64,000 nucleotides of DNA from Streptohalobacillus salinus (GCF_003201605.1 NZ_QJJR01000006.1:62001-126000), one strand, 5' to 3'; numbered from the stretch's first letter, positions 34,442 to 43,195 are shown. Numbers and translations: made by a program. The notes: generated by a model not told the origin, from the sequence alone.

Positions 34442-34922
34442 TGAGTTCTTCCCTCATTTCATGAACTGCTTGTTTCATTGTCGCTTGGTAACTTATTAAA
34501 CGTTCTGTTAATTGATCGTCTTGTGTCGCTAAGATTTGCGTAGCTAAGATTCCCGCATTCTTCGCACCCGCTGATCCAATCGCAACGGTCGCAACAGGAA
34601 CGCCACCAGGCATCTGTACGATGGAAAGAAGTGAATCAAGGCCATTCAACGCACGCGACTGCACAGGGACACCAATCACCGGAAGCGTCGTTTTACTCGC
34701 AACCATACCTGGTAAATGCGCAGCACCACCTGCACCAGCAATAATCACTTTTAACCCTCGTTTGCGTGCCGATTCTGCATACGTAAACATGTCTTCAGGT
34801 GTCCGATGTGCTGAAATAACCTCTTTCTCATAAGTCACACCTAAGTCATCAAGTACTAAACACGTTGCGTGCATGGTATCCCAATCAGAAATACTTCCCA
34901 TAATAACACCTACATCAACCAT
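34431..34922 (-). CDS. purE: N5-carboxyaminoimidazole ribonucleotide mutase
   Basis: The class I PurE that moves the carboxylate from N5 to C4 of CAIR, partner of PurK. The opening [14 protein letters not shown], the [16 protein letters not shown] motif with the catalytic histidine, and [25 protein letters not shown] are all present. Length is 163 residues from the ATG after GAGGGG; eight upstream codons are discarded. It is the first gene of the operon, about 110 bases after the riboswitch terminator region begins. Confidence 0.97.
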   Translation of the reverse strand: MVDVGVIMGSISDWDTMHATCLVLDDLGVTYEKEVISAHRTPEDMFTYAESARKRGLKVIIAGAGGAAHLPGMVASKTTLPVIGVPVQSRALNGLDSLLSIVQMPGGVPVATVAIGSAGAKNAGILATQILATQDDQLTERLISYQATMKQAVHEMREELNEK

Positions 34923-34948
34923 GTTACCCCTCTTTTCCTTCAGCAATT

Positions 34949-35003
34949 AAAAAGCACCTCTTTATCTTCAGTCGTTAAAAAACGAGAGAAGATGAAGAGG
35001 TGC
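34949..35003 (-). terminator. riboswitch-controlled terminator in the pur leader
   Basis: On the minus strand a 16-bp stem, GCACCTCTTCATCTTC against GAAGATAAAGAGGTGC, is followed by TTTTTAATTG. It lies between the guanine aptamer (35088-35153) and purE, so it is the expression platform. Binding of guanine should favour it and stop transcription before purE. Confidence 0.88.
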
Positions 35004-35087
35004 CTGACGTCAAATCTATCGACGGTAAACATCACTTCACTAACCTTTAAACGCGTTAAAGATTAATCAAATGATATTTTCATCTTC

Positions 35088-35153
35088 CCTCATAGTCCGT
35101 CATTTACGGTAACGGGTAGAAACTTTTGAGCCGTATTCTCAAATTATACGAGG
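35088..35153 (-). ncRNA. guanine-type purine riboswitch of the pur operon
   Basis: On the minus strand the aptamer has P1 CCTCGTA/TATGAGG, P2 closing a loop AATACGG, the invariant GTTTCTACC joining segment, L3 ACCGTAAA, and P3 closed before GGACTATGAGG. The L2 GG and L3 CC pairs for loop kissing are visible. The base that discriminates the ligand (equivalent of position 74 in xpt) is C, which predicts guanine or hypoxanthine rather than adenine. Confidence 0.95.
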
Positions 35154-35192
35154 AAATTTATATTTATGTTTCATGTGTTTAAGTGCATTCTT

Positions 35193-35221
35193 ATCATAAC
35201 AACAGACCACGTGTTAGTCAA
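35193..35221 (-). promoter_or_regulatory. sigma-A promoter of the pur operon
   Basis: On the minus strand TTGACT (35216-35221) and TATGAT (35193-35198) have a 17-base spacer, so transcription would start about 35 bases before the riboswitch aptamer. The distance and orientation fit the operon leader. Confidence 0.88.
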
Positions 35222-35224
35222 TAA

Positions 35225-35267
35225 AAAATCGAACAATAAATTAAATTAATAATCTATTGTTCGTCTT
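35225..35267. promoter_or_regulatory. PurBox-like palindrome upstream of the pur promoter
   Basis: CGAACAATA (35230-35238) is mirrored by TATTGTTCG (35255-35263), giving two inverted CGAAC boxes 24 bases apart, flanked by A/T tracts, just upstream of the -35 box. The Bacillus PurR site is a pair of inverted boxes with a CCGAAC core upstream of pur promoters. The same palindrome ends in ATTTTTTATT on the minus strand and covers the yebG stop codon, so it may also terminate yebG transcription. Confidence 0.6.
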
Positions 35268-35523
35268 TAATTCGAATCGCTTCAAATATAATCATTTGTT
35301 CGACGACTTCAGTCGTAATTTGTCCATTTTCTGTTATTTCTTCAAAAACAGGTTGCTCCATCCGTTTGACCGGCGTATAACCAGCTGCTTTAATTCGATC
35401 TAAACATGCATCAATGGATTCATTCGTCTCTTTTGTGAAGCGTTCTTTCTTTCGTGTCGGCGTCTGCGATGCTTTCTGCTGTTGATTCTTCAACCGGTTC
35501 TTCTTGGTATTCTTCTTCTGCAC
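35254..35523 (-). CDS. yebG: NETI-motif protein (YebG-like)
   Basis: A small basic protein of 89 residues. After a Lys/Arg/Gln-rich N-terminal tail it contains the NETI-type segment [29 protein letters not shown], the hallmark of the YebG family that sits beside purE in Bacillus. The function is unknown. The only good start is a GTG preceded by AAGGGAAG, and it lies 104 bases inside the end of yebE in another frame. An internal TTG ten codons on would shorten the overlap but has no ribosome site. The stop codon lies within the PurBox-like palindrome. Confidence 0.75.
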   Translation of the reverse strand: MQKKNTKKNRLKNQQQKASQTPTRKKERFTKETNESIDACLDRIKAAGYTPVKRMEQPVFEEITENGQITTEVVEQMIIFEAIRIKDEQ

Positions 35524-36064
35524 TGCGTTTAATCTTCCCTTTCTTCACTTGTTTGACCCAGAAACCACCATTAATAGATTTCGGCTCATACGAAATAATA
35601 AAAGCTTTCGGGTCAATGTTTTTGATTAGTTCATAAAGGTTAAGTTCATACTTTCGCGGGGTAAGTATTTGCATCGATAAGCGATCACCATCCATACCAT
35701 AGGCATACCAACTGGTCACGCCGTAGCCACGATCGCGTAATTGCTTGGTAAAAGTTAAGTCCGGATCTGAAGAGATCACATTAACGGTAATGTAACCAAG
35801 CGCCAACCGTTCTTCAATCTTCGAACCAACAATTACACCAATTCCGTACCCAAGACCATAAGCAAGTAAATTCTCAATCCGATCTAAATTATCAAGAACT
35901 AAACCTAAACCGAGTGTATAAACCATAATTTCTACGGTACCGATTGCTGCTGCTATATATTTCTGACCTTTTAATGTAAGAATGGTCCGTATTGTTGCGA
36001 ATGACACATAAACAATGTTAATCGCAAGAATAATCAAAATCATGGTTATTGCATTATCTAACAT
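35420..36064 (-). CDS. yebE: DUF2179/DUF5698 membrane protein (YebE-like)
   Basis: A 214-residue membrane protein of the YebE/YitT-related DUF2179 type. Three hydrophobic segments lie at about residues 3-22, 35-60 and 65-85, with a cytoplasmic domain after [18 protein letters not shown] that ends in a DUF2179 fold ([29 protein letters not shown]). The C-terminal about 30 residues form an acidic tail overlapping yebG. The biochemical role is unknown. It is in the same order relative to yebG and purE as in B. subtilis, which supports the identification. Confidence 0.88.
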   Translation of the reverse strand: MLDNAITMILIILAINIVYVSFATIRTILTLKGQKYIAAAIGTVEIMVYTLGLGLVLDNLDRIENLLAYGLGYGIGVIVGSKIEERLALGYITVNVISSDPDLTFTKQLRDRGYGVTSWYAYGMDGDRLSMQILTPRKYELNLYELIKNIDPKAFIISYEPKSINGGFWVKQVKKGKIKRSAEEEYQEEPVEESTAESIADADTKERTLHKRDE

Positions 36065-36164
36065 AATTGAAAAACCTCCTAGCTAATATTGTATATTACC
36101 GTTAAGAGATTTTCCAATTAAACTTCTTATCTTAAGCAAATAAATGGTTGTTAGGGGACTTATG

Positions 36165-36207
36165 CTGAAAACACACCGTTTCGCTAGGACTAGCGAAACG
36201 GTGTGTT
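36165..36207 (-). terminator. terminator of pbuG
   Basis: A perfect 17-bp stem, AACACACCGTTTCGCTA (36170-36186) with TAGCGAAACGGTGTGTT (36191-36207), loop of four bases. On the minus strand it continues TTTTC. It lies about 30 bases beyond the pbuG stop codon. Confidence 0.8.
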
Positions 36208-36235
36208 AAGTTAATGATCAAGCTCTGCACTTAGA

Positions 36236-37534
36236 TTAGCTTAAGAAAATTAAGAACAATACGAAGATAACTGATAATGCCCACATAAGACCTGGAATCT
36301 CTTTTGCACGTCCACGTGCCGCCATTGTAATTGGATAAAAGGTAAAACCTACGGCAATTCCCGTCGCAATACTGTAAGCAAGTGGCATCATAATAATCGT
36401 TAGGAATGCTGGTACAGCAACTTCGATTTTATCCCATTCAATTTCTTTCAATGTTGACACCATCATGACCCCAACAATGATTAGGGCTGGTGCTGTTACA
36501 GCTCCGGTCACGACACTAAGGAGTGGTGAGAAGAATAGCGCAAGTGCAAAGAATAGCGCTGTAAAGACCGATGTTAAACCAGAACGCCCACCTGCACCAA
36601 CACCTGCTGCTGACTCAACATATGACGTTGTTGTTGATGTTCCTAAAATTGCCCCTGAAACTGTCGCAACCGAATCAGATAGTAACGCACGACCTGCACG
36701 TGGTAATTCATTGTTACGCATTAAGCCTGCTTTTTCTGCAACCGCAACAAGTGTACCTGCTGTATCGAAAAAGTCAACGAATAAGAAGGTTAAAATTACA
36801 CCGAGCATTTGTAACGTGAAGACATCTCCGAAGTTAGTGAATGCTTGACCAAATGTTGGTGCAATTGATGGTACCGAACCAAAGACTGCCGAAGGTAAGT
36901 CAATCAGACCAAAGACAATCCCTGCAACTGCAGTGATAACCATTCCGTAAAAGACCCCACCACCAACTTTTAGGGCGATGAGAACAACTGTCACAACAAG
37001 TCCAAAGATAGCAAGAGCTGTATTACCGTTCGTGAAATCACCTAACGTAACAAGTGTTGCTGGATCAGCGACAATAATACCGGCATTTTGAAAACCAATA
37101 AAAGCGATGAATAAACCAATACCACTACCAACCGCTAATTTTAATGTTGCTGGAATGCTATTGATGATTTTTTCACGAACACCTGATAATGTTAATACAA
37201 TAAAGACGAGACCCGATACTAAAACCCCACTTAATGCAGTTTCCCACGCAATACCATATGTACCGACAACCGTAAATGCGAAGAATGCGTTAAGTCCCAT
37301 ACCTGGTGCTAAAGCAATCGGGTATTTTGCAAACAAGCCCATAACAAGTGTACCAATCACAGCTGAGAGTGCTGTTGCTACATATACAGCATCTGGGTCC
37401 ATGCCCGCCGCTGCCAACATGTCTGGATTGACGAATAAAATGTATGCCATTGCCAAGAAGGTCGTCAGACCCGCCATGAATTCTGTTCTTACGTTGGTAC
37501 CTAACTCTTTTAGATTAAAATACTTTTCTAACAT
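36236..37534 (-). CDS. pbuG: NCS2-family guanine/hypoxanthine permease
   Basis: A 432-residue proton-coupled purine transporter of the AzgA-like NCS2 group, with about 12-14 membrane segments. The family signatures are FMAGLTTFLAMAYILFVNPDMLAAAGMD, APGMGLNAFFAF (substrate-site region) and the conserved FVDFFDTAGTLVAVAEKAGL, then GTSTTTSYVESAAGVGAGGRSGL. It begins at the ATG after GGGGAG; 15 upstream codons are spurious. A promoter and a guanine riboswitch lie upstream, so import of guanine and hypoxanthine is repressed when guanine is plentiful. It lies beside yebE, as in Bacillus. Confidence 0.93.
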   Translation of the reverse strand: MLEKYFNLKELGTNVRTEFMAGLTTFLAMAYILFVNPDMLAAAGMDPDAVYVATALSAVIGTLVMGLFAKYPIALAPGMGLNAFFAFTVVGTYGIAWETALSGVLVSGLVFIVLTLSGVREKIINSIPATLKLAVGSGIGLFIAFIGFQNAGIIVADPATLVTLGDFTNGNTALAIFGLVVTVVLIALKVGGGVFYGMVITAVAGIVFGLIDLPSAVFGSVPSIAPTFGQAFTNFGDVFTLQMLGVILTFLFVDFFDTAGTLVAVAEKAGLMRNNELPRAGRALLSDSVATVSGAILGTSTTTSYVESAAGVGAGGRSGLTSVFTALFFALALFFSPLLSVVTGAVTAPALIIVGVMMVSTLKEIEWDKIEVAVPAFLTIIMMPLAYSIATGIAVGFTFYPITMAARGRAKEIPGLMWALSVIFVLFLIFLS

Positions 37535-37566
37535 TAAAACTCTCCCCTTCTGTTTTTTCGTCGCTA

Positions 37567-37617
37567 ATAAAAAACACACCCATAGATTAATATAATCTTG
37601 AGTGTGCGATCTTCATC
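37567..37617 (-). terminator. riboswitch-controlled terminator in the pbuG leader
   Basis: On the minus strand CACACTCAAGATTA pairs with TAATCTATGGGTGTG with small mismatches, followed by TTTTTTATT. It lies between the aptamer (37683-37752) and pbuG and is the likely expression platform. Confidence 0.8.
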
Positions 37618-37682
37618 AGAAGTAACGTTAATGAGAGAAGAATAAAATAAAATGCAAAATTGCAAGAATCCTTCATTAACTT

Positions 37683-37752
37683 CTGCGTAGACAGACCATT
37701 TACGGTGGTCGGTAGAAACTCATGAGCCCTATTCTCAAGATTATACGACGAA
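37683..37752 (-). ncRNA. guanine-type purine riboswitch of pbuG
   Basis: On the minus strand the aptamer shows P2 around AATAGGG, the invariant GTTTCTACC, L3 ACCGTAAA and then GGTCTGTCTACG. The P1 stem is weaker than in the other two copies: a CGTA/TACG core, then mismatches. The base before the U of the CUA triplet is C, predicting guanine. Its neighbour on the 5' side is U where the other two have A. Confidence 0.9.
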
Positions 37753-37779
37753 ATATATTTTGTTTTGAATACAAAACTT

Positions 37780-37808
37780 ATCATACAAGTTTATTCAGAA
37801 GGCGTCAA
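37780..37808 (-). promoter_or_regulatory. sigma-A promoter of pbuG
   Basis: On the minus strand TTGACG (37803-37808) and TATGAT (37780-37785) are 17 bases apart, in the same arrangement relative to the riboswitch as in the pur leader. Confidence 0.87.
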
Positions 37809-37817
37809 GAGCAAAAG

Positions 37818-37856
37818 CGAATATTTTTAAAAAAAGAGATACCCAACGTTCGGGTA
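37818..37856. promoter_or_regulatory. possible PurBox pair upstream of pbuG
   Basis: AAAAGCGAATATT (box core 37818-37822) faces AACGTTCGGGTAT (core 37848-37852) with 25 bases between the cores, nine bases upstream of the -35. The pur operon has cores 24 bases apart and eight bases from its -35. The first core is degenerate (CGAAT), and the second lies in the terminator stem of the ABC permease gene. Confidence 0.4.
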
Positions 37857-37861
37857 TCCCT
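37829..37861 (-). terminator. terminator of the ABC exporter genes
   Basis: On the minus strand GATACCC pairs with GGGTATC around AACGTT, followed by CTTTTTTTAAAAA. It lies about 45 bases after the permease stop codon. Confidence 0.85.
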
Positions 37862-37907
37862 TTCCTTTTACACATTCTAACAATCGATCAAAACCGAACG
37901 TTAGGCT

Positions 37908-40900
37908 TTATTCATTTGACTTTAATGCTTCAATCATGTCGACACCTTTTAGTTTACGGTGCATCAACCACATTACGAGCGTTGAAAAGACTAAAGTAAG
38001 TACGGCTGCATAAAGATAACTCGACCAATGTAAGCTTGGGTTAAACATCATGTTATCCATCGATGCGGTATCGAGCACAAAGATATGAAGCAGTCGGCCA
38101 AACAGAGCACCAACAACGATCCCCATTAACGTTAAAATAATGTTCTCTCGATAAATATACATCGTCACTTCATTATCGTAAAAACCTAAGACTTTGATCG
38201 TTGATAGCTCCCTAATCCGTTCCGAGACATTAATGTTAGTTAAATTGTAGAGCACAATAAAGGCCAGACCTGCTGCCGCAACAATTAGAACAATGACAAC
38301 AATATTTAAACTTTCCATCGAATCTTCGAACAGATTGAGCATGGATTGGTTAAAGCTTACAGTAACCACGTAATCTTGATCACTCAAGGTATCAGCTAAT
38401 GCTTGTTCAAAATCAGCATCATACGTATACGTTAATAACTCGGCATTGTATCCAATTGAGCCCGATGCCATCGTCTCTTGATAAACGTCTGGACTCATGT
38501 AGAGGTAATGGCCAGCATAATTTTCTATAATCGCACCCACCTCAACTTGATACTCAACATTATCTGGATCGGTGAAGGTTAGCTCATCACCCGGCTCGAT
38601 ATCAAAGAGTGTTGCAAGTTTTTCGGTCACAATTGCGCCTTCTTTATCCAATTGATAGCTTTCACTTGATAAACGGTTCTCAAGTTGCACAAAATCAGGT
38701 AATCGTTCTGGATTTTCAGGTACGAATAACGTTACGTTTTGCGTCGTCGTACCTGTCTCACTTACTTCAAGTGCTTCTTGATAAACAGATAAAGCTGATT
38801 CAATCGCTTCTTCATCATTGATTATCGACCGGTAAGCTGATTTACTCGACTCATCCGCTTCATTATCAAGTGCGACAACAGCTTCGTATTGCATCACTTT
38901 ACCAAATTGCAAGTCAACAATACCTTCAACTGCCCCTTTTAGACCAAAGCCAGTAATAATTAACGCTGCACATCCGCTGATCCCAATTACAGTCATCAGC
39001 ATGCGTTGTTTATAACGGAATAAATTACGGGCGGTGACTTTCTGCATGAAATTCATCCGGCGCCATAAAGGTGTAAGACGTTCGACTAAAATACGCTTCC
39101 CGCTTTTCGGTGCTTTTGGTCGCATTAATACAGCTGGATTACTCTTCAAATCTTGTCTTAAGACATACCAGGCAGTGATTAGACTTGAGAATAATGCAAT
39201 TCCGATTGAAATTAAAGCAAATGACCAGTAAAAACCAAGCGCAAGTGGCGGTAGATCGTAAAGAATCTTATAGGCATTAAAGATGACCTTAGGAAGTAGA
39301 GTGTAACCTAGCACTAAGCCCAGGAGTGCACCAATCATGCTGGCTGATAATGCATACAGGTAATACTTCTTCTGTATGTCACGATCAGAATATCCGAGCG
39401 CTTTTAACGTCCCCATCTCAACACGCTGTTCTTCAATCATCCGTGTTACCGTTGTTAAGGTAACGAGTGCAGCAATTAAGAAGAAAACCACAGGGAAAAT
39501 TGTGGCCAAGTCACTCATTCGTTCTGCGTTATCTTCATATTCAACGAGTTGGCCATTATCGTGGCGAACATTCACATAATAGGTCGGTGCCTCTAATGTT
39601 CGCAATTCTTCCTCAGCATCAGCGATTTCAGTACGCGCATCACTGATCTCTTCTTCTGCCTCAGCTCTTTCTTCATTAAAGGTGGCTAGACCTTCCTCAT
39701 AATCAATCTCACCTTGCTCGATATCCGCCTCTGCTTCTTCAAGTTCGGCTACCGCCTGATCATACTCATACCAACCTTGGTCAAGTTCAGTACGCGCCTC
39801 CTCAAGCTCACGCTCGGTTTGAGCGACCTGACGATCTAATTGTTCTCTTCCGTTTTCTATCTCTTGTTTACCGGCCTCAATTTCCGCAAGATTTCCTTCT
39901 AATTGGTCCTGTTGATTCATTAATTCATTGCGTTGTTCAGTCACAGCTTCTAAATTTGTGCGAATCTCGCTTAATGCTTCATTTAGACCCGTTTCAGCAC
40001 CTGAGATAAAGGTATTGATTTCCGCTTCTGTAACCTCATCAGCAAAGTACCCGGTAAGTAAATCTGATAGAGCCACTTCATTGTACACAACGGATGACGT
40101 CTCATTAATCCAATCTTGACGCATTTGTTCAGTTATTAAATCCTCAGGGACTTCATATAATTCACGAAGTTGCTGATCTAATGACCGTAGTGCATCACGT
40201 TCATCTAATAACGCTGTTTCTTGTTCAACTAAAGTAATGTAAGGCTCTTGTAGTTCACGCAGTCCTGCTTCAACTTCAGCTATGCCGTCCCTGACCGCTG
40301 TTTCATTTTCTGAAAGACGCGCAGCTTGCTGATCAAGTTCAGCACAGGCATCTGCAATTTCTTCTTCAAATGCCTGCACGCCAGCACGATAGTCTTGTTC
40401 AGCCTGATCAAGCTCTACATAAGCGTCCTCTAGTTCTTGTTGTCCCGCCTCTAGTTCACCGCGACCATCTTCGAGCTCGGCTTCTGCTTCAACGAGCTCT
40501 TGTTCAGCATCTAGAAGCTCTTGTTCTGCTGCTTCAATCTCAGCACGGGCATCTTCGAGCTCGCGTTGACCTTCCTCACGAATTTCATCAATACGACCGC
40601 TACCGGCCGCAATTAATTGGGGTTCATAGTCTTCCTTATAGCTAAGACTTAAATCTTTATACGTCTCACCATACATCGATAAATCCGCTAAACGATCAAA
40701 GGTAACAAATAAATCTGTGTAGACCTCCATTTGAAACGCATCTTCATTAACGACGGCAAAAGCATCAATCTGTCCACGTCCAATTGTTGTTTGACCTCTT
40801 GAATCATTGGTAATATAACGTGGACTTGTGACAAAGCCGACAACGGTAAAAGTTGATTCTGCGACAGATTCAGATAAATCCTCACTTGACTGACCACTAT

Positions 40901-41357
40901 AAATTGAGACCTCGTCACCTAATTGATACCGGTGCGTCAGCACATCGTTATGATCAAGCGCAATTTCATCAGCTGCTTCTGGCAGTCGACCTTCATTGAC
41001 TTCATACTGGTTTATGTGATTGTCTTCGGCATAGCTGATTAGCTTTACGACCAGTCGATCGACACCAAACAGCACATCTTTGCTGTAGCCTGCTTCATAT
41101 CGGTCAACCGCCTCGTCTGCTTCAAATAAAGCAAGTTCTTCTTCATCAATACCGTAATTCGACTGTACATGCATATCATACAATTGCTGCTCCGTAAAAT
41201 ATTGATTTGCTGTTTTTAGCATGTTTGGTCCAGTGGCCTGTAAACCCGAGAAGAAGCCAACACCTAGAAGAATTAAGGTTAGGATAGAAAGGAAGCGTGC
41301 TTTTGATGAGGTGATTTCTCGCCAAATCAATTTGTGTAATGCTGTTTTTTTAGCCAT
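37908..41357 (-). CDS. FtsX-type ABC permease with large extracellular coiled coil
   Basis: A 1149-residue MacB/FtsX-type permease. One membrane segment (about residues 15-35) leads to an extracellular MacB-like region, then a Glu/Gln/Leu-rich coiled coil from about 250 to 590 (for example EAELEDGRGELEAGQQELEDA). A first FtsX domain follows with EQRVEMGTLKALGYSDRDIQKKYYLYA and three membrane segments. A second outer domain precedes a second FtsX domain (ISERIRELSTIKVLGFYDNEVTMYIY). Unusually all parts are in one chain. It pairs with the ATPase gene 12 bases upstream. Such exporters often serve peptide or antibiotic stress or cell-wall signalling; the substrate is unknown. Confidence 0.88.
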   Translation of the reverse strand: MAKKTALHKLIWREITSSKARFLSILTLILLGVGFFSGLQATGPNMLKTANQYFTEQQLYDMHVQSNYGIDEEELALFEADEAVDRYEAGYSKDVLFGVDRLVVKLISYAEDNHINQYEVNEGRLPEAADEIALDHNDVLTHRYQLGDEVSIYSGQSSEDLSESVAESTFTVVGFVTSPRYITNDSRGQTTIGRGQIDAFAVVNEDAFQMEVYTDLFVTFDRLADLSMYGETYKDLSLSYKEDYEPQLIAAGSGRIDEIREEGQRELEDARAEIEAAEQELLDAEQELVEAEAELEDGRGELEAGQQELEDAYVELDQAEQDYRAGVQAFEEEIADACAELDQQAARLSENETAVRDGIAEVEAGLRELQEPYITLVEQETALLDERDALRSLDQQLRELYEVPEDLITEQMRQDWINETSSVVYNEVALSDLLTGYFADEVTEAEINTFISGAETGLNEALSEIRTNLEAVTEQRNELMNQQDQLEGNLAEIEAGKQEIENGREQLDRQVAQTERELEEARTELDQGWYEYDQAVAELEEAEADIEQGEIDYEEGLATFNEERAEAEEEISDARTEIADAEEELRTLEAPTYYVNVRHDNGQLVEYEDNAERMSDLATIFPVVFFLIAALVTLTTVTRMIEEQRVEMGTLKALGYSDRDIQKKYYLYALSASMIGALLGLVLGYTLLPKVIFNAYKILYDLPPLALGFYWSFALISIGIALFSSLITAWYVLRQDLKSNPAVLMRPKAPKSGKRILVERLTPLWRRMNFMQKVTARNLFRYKQRMLMTVIGISGCAALIITGFGLKGAVEGIVDLQFGKVMQYEAVVALDNEADESSKSAYRSIINDEEAIESALSVYQEALEVSETGTTTQNVTLFVPENPERLPDFVQLENRLSSESYQLDKEGAIVTEKLATLFDIEPGDELTFTDPDNVEYQVEVGAIIENYAGHYLYMSPDVYQETMASGSIGYNAELLTYTYDADFEQALADTLSDQDYVVTVSFNQSMLNLFEDSMESLNIVVIVLIVAAAGLAFIVLYNLTNINVSERIRELSTIKVLGFYDNEVTMYIYRENIILTLMGIVVGALFGRLLHIFVLDTASMDNMMFNPSLHWSSYLYAAVLTLVFSTLVMWLMHRKLKGVDMIEALKSNE

Positions 41358-41369
41358 GATTGCTCCTTC

Positions 41370-42071
41370 CTACCATTCTATCTCATCCACAGAACGCGGA
41401 TGTGGATTCTCGACAATTTCTCTTACTTTTGCATCATTTATGTAGATCACCCGGTTTGCCATTGGGGCAATTTGTGAGTTATGGGTAATCACAATAACCG
41501 TTGTATTAAAGTCTTGTGCAGTTTTTTGTAATAACCGCAAAATTTGTTTTCCGGTTTCGAAGTCAAGAGCTCCCGTTGGTTCATCGCACAACAATAGCTT
41601 CGGATTTTTAGCAAGCGCTCGCGCAATTGCAACACGCTGTTGTTCACCACCAGATAACTGCGCTGGAAAATTATCTTTTCGTCCTGTTAACCCTACACTC
41701 TCCATGACCTCGTCAACATCTAAGGCGTCTGGTGAAATCTGACTTGCAAGTTCTACATTTTCTCGTGCTGTTAAATTAGGCACTAAGTTATAAAACTGAA
41801 AAACAAAGCCGACATCATCACGACGATAGGTCGTTAGCGCCTTCTTTGAATACTTACTAATATCATTACCATCGACTAGGATTTGACCCTCATTCGGTGA
41901 ATCCATCCCACCTAAAATGTTTAAAACCGTTGATTTACCAGCACCACTTGGTCCAAGTATAATTGCAAATTCTCCTTGTTCAATATCAAAGGTGATGCCG
42001 TTGTTGGCAACGATAGTATTTTCTCCCATTTGGTAACGTTTATATTCATCAATCACACTTACATAACTCAT
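41370..42071 (-). CDS. ABC transporter ATP-binding protein (MacB/LolD type)
   Basis: A 233-residue ATPase of the MacB/LolD group, the natural partner of the downstream FtsX-type permease. Walker A is GPSGAGKST, the Q-loop is [20 protein letters not shown], the signature is [32 protein letters not shown] and the H-loop is VIVITHN. GGAGGGG precedes the ATG. It is the first gene of a two-gene unit. No two-component system or bacteriocin gene is nearby to indicate a substrate. Confidence 0.92.
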   Translation of the reverse strand: MSYVSVIDEYKRYQMGENTIVANNGITFDIEQGEFAIILGPSGAGKSTVLNILGGMDSPNEGQILVDGNDISKYSKKALTTYRRDDVGFVFQFYNLVPNLTARENVELASQISPDALDVDEVMESVGLTGRKDNFPAQLSGGEQQRVAIARALAKNPKLLLCDEPTGALDFETGKQILRLLQKTAQDFNTTVIVITHNSQIAPMANRVIYINDAKVREIVENPHPRSVDEIEW

Positions 42072-42404
42072 AACTTTCTTCCCCTCCAGGCTGTTCGATT
42101 ATGTAATGACAAGCCCCTACTATGCTTTTTGCCTGCTACTCATAGTCTTCATCGTGTAAAACTAATACGTTACGGCATGAAACACGGGTAAAATCATCTA
42201 CACTTAGTATATCATAATTCTTTCTTGTGACAGTTTGATTTTGCTTAGTCGGGGATAGAAAAGCACAGATAAAACATTTACAGGAATGGCCTATCCTTAT
42301 CAGATCTTATCCGATTCCCCTCCGTTTTGCGCGCCGTTTTCATAGAAAAAGCAAAAGCAAAAAGAAACGATTAAGTTCGTTTGTACAGCTATCTCAATGA
42401 TATA
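42072..42404. other. intergenic stretch upstream of the ABC ATPase
   Basis: It lies between the mscL terminator and the ABC transporter genes. I recognise no gene in it. The promoter for the ABC genes should be here, but no well-spaced -35/-10 pair stands out. Confidence 0.4.
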
Positions 42405-42450
42405 CAATAAAGCTCCGAATAACTGAATCTGTTTATCAGTTACTCGGAGC
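42405..42450 (-). terminator. terminator of mscL
   Basis: GCTCCGAATAACTGA (42412-42426) pairs with TCAGTTACTCGGAGC (42436-42450) with one mismatch. The minus strand continues TTTATTG. It lies just after the mscL stop codon. Confidence 0.82.
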
Positions 42451-42465
42451 TCTATCTCTGTTTAC

Positions 42466-42849
42466 TCAATTTGTTTTTAACAAGTCACGAATTTCAGTTA
42501 GTAATTCTTCTTCTTTTGTCGGTAAAATTGGCGCTGCTGGTTTTTCAGCTTCTTTCTTCTTCAGTTTTGTCAAGAGATGTACCACGCTAAAAATAACAAA
42601 AGCGACAATTAGGAAATTCACCACTGCTTGAATAAACAGACCGACCATAATCGGCGTTTGATTAATCGTTACGGTGATTGCACTGAAGTCAGGTGCACCA
42701 AAAATTGCCGCTATAATTGGCATAACCATGTCATGTACAAATGATTGAACAATCGCATTAAATGCCGCGCCAATAATAACTGCAATCGCAAGATCAAGTA
42801 CATTTCCACGGAGTGCAAATGCTTTAAACTCTTTTAAATAATTACTCAC
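42466..42849 (-). CDS. mscL: large-conductance mechanosensitive channel MscL
   Basis: A 127-residue homopentameric channel that opens under membrane tension and releases solutes on osmotic downshock. The N-terminal amphipathic helix and TM1 are LKEFKAFALRGNVLDLAIAVIIGAAFNAIVQSFVHDMVMPIIAAIFG, where the AVIIGAAF pore-lining stretch is typical. TM2 is about residues 70-92 (VGLFIQAVVNFLIVAFVIFSVV), followed by a charged cytoplasmic helix ending EELLTEIRDLL. It starts with GTG after GGAGGAGG. It fits a bacterium facing salt or osmotic swings. Confidence 0.96.
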   Translation of the reverse strand: MSNYLKEFKAFALRGNVLDLAIAVIIGAAFNAIVQSFVHDMVMPIIAAIFGAPDFSAITVTINQTPIMVGLFIQAVVNFLIVAFVIFSVVHLLTKLKKKEAEKPAAPILPTKEEELLTEIRDLLKTN

Positions 42850-43097
42850 TAAACTTCCTCCTCCAGATAAATGGCTTTAATACTAGTAGTTTAATCGATT
42901 ATGACGCCTCTGTCGATGATGATAAACAGTATTTCCATTATTCCCGTTAAGCCAGACAAAAATCATCCGCTCACATTAAAAATCTATACAAATATTTATA
43001 CATAACTTATACAACTATATGTATAGTAAACTTACATATATTCCTTTTTTGCTTATGCCCATTGATTCATTTTCTGAATTTTAAGACAAATAATGTT
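42850..43097. other. divergent intergenic region between mscL and the DUF4397 gene
   Basis: AT-rich, with no gene recognised. It should hold the mscL promoter and the start of the promoter for the surface protein gene. For the latter TTTTGA (43096-43101) and TATAGT (43118-43123) are 16 bases apart, which is the best candidate. Confidence 0.45.
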
Positions 43098-43195
43098 TTG
43101 ACTTCAAAGTAACTTGGTATAGTACAGGTGTAAAGCAGAATAGCAATCTTTCCCCACTACTGCTTTACAAAAATAAAAAACAGGAGATGATTAAG

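Noticed and set aside
36465-36848. 127-codon open frame opposite pbuG
   Set aside because: Its Ala/Pro/Thr-rich translation is typical of the antisense of a membrane protein gene.
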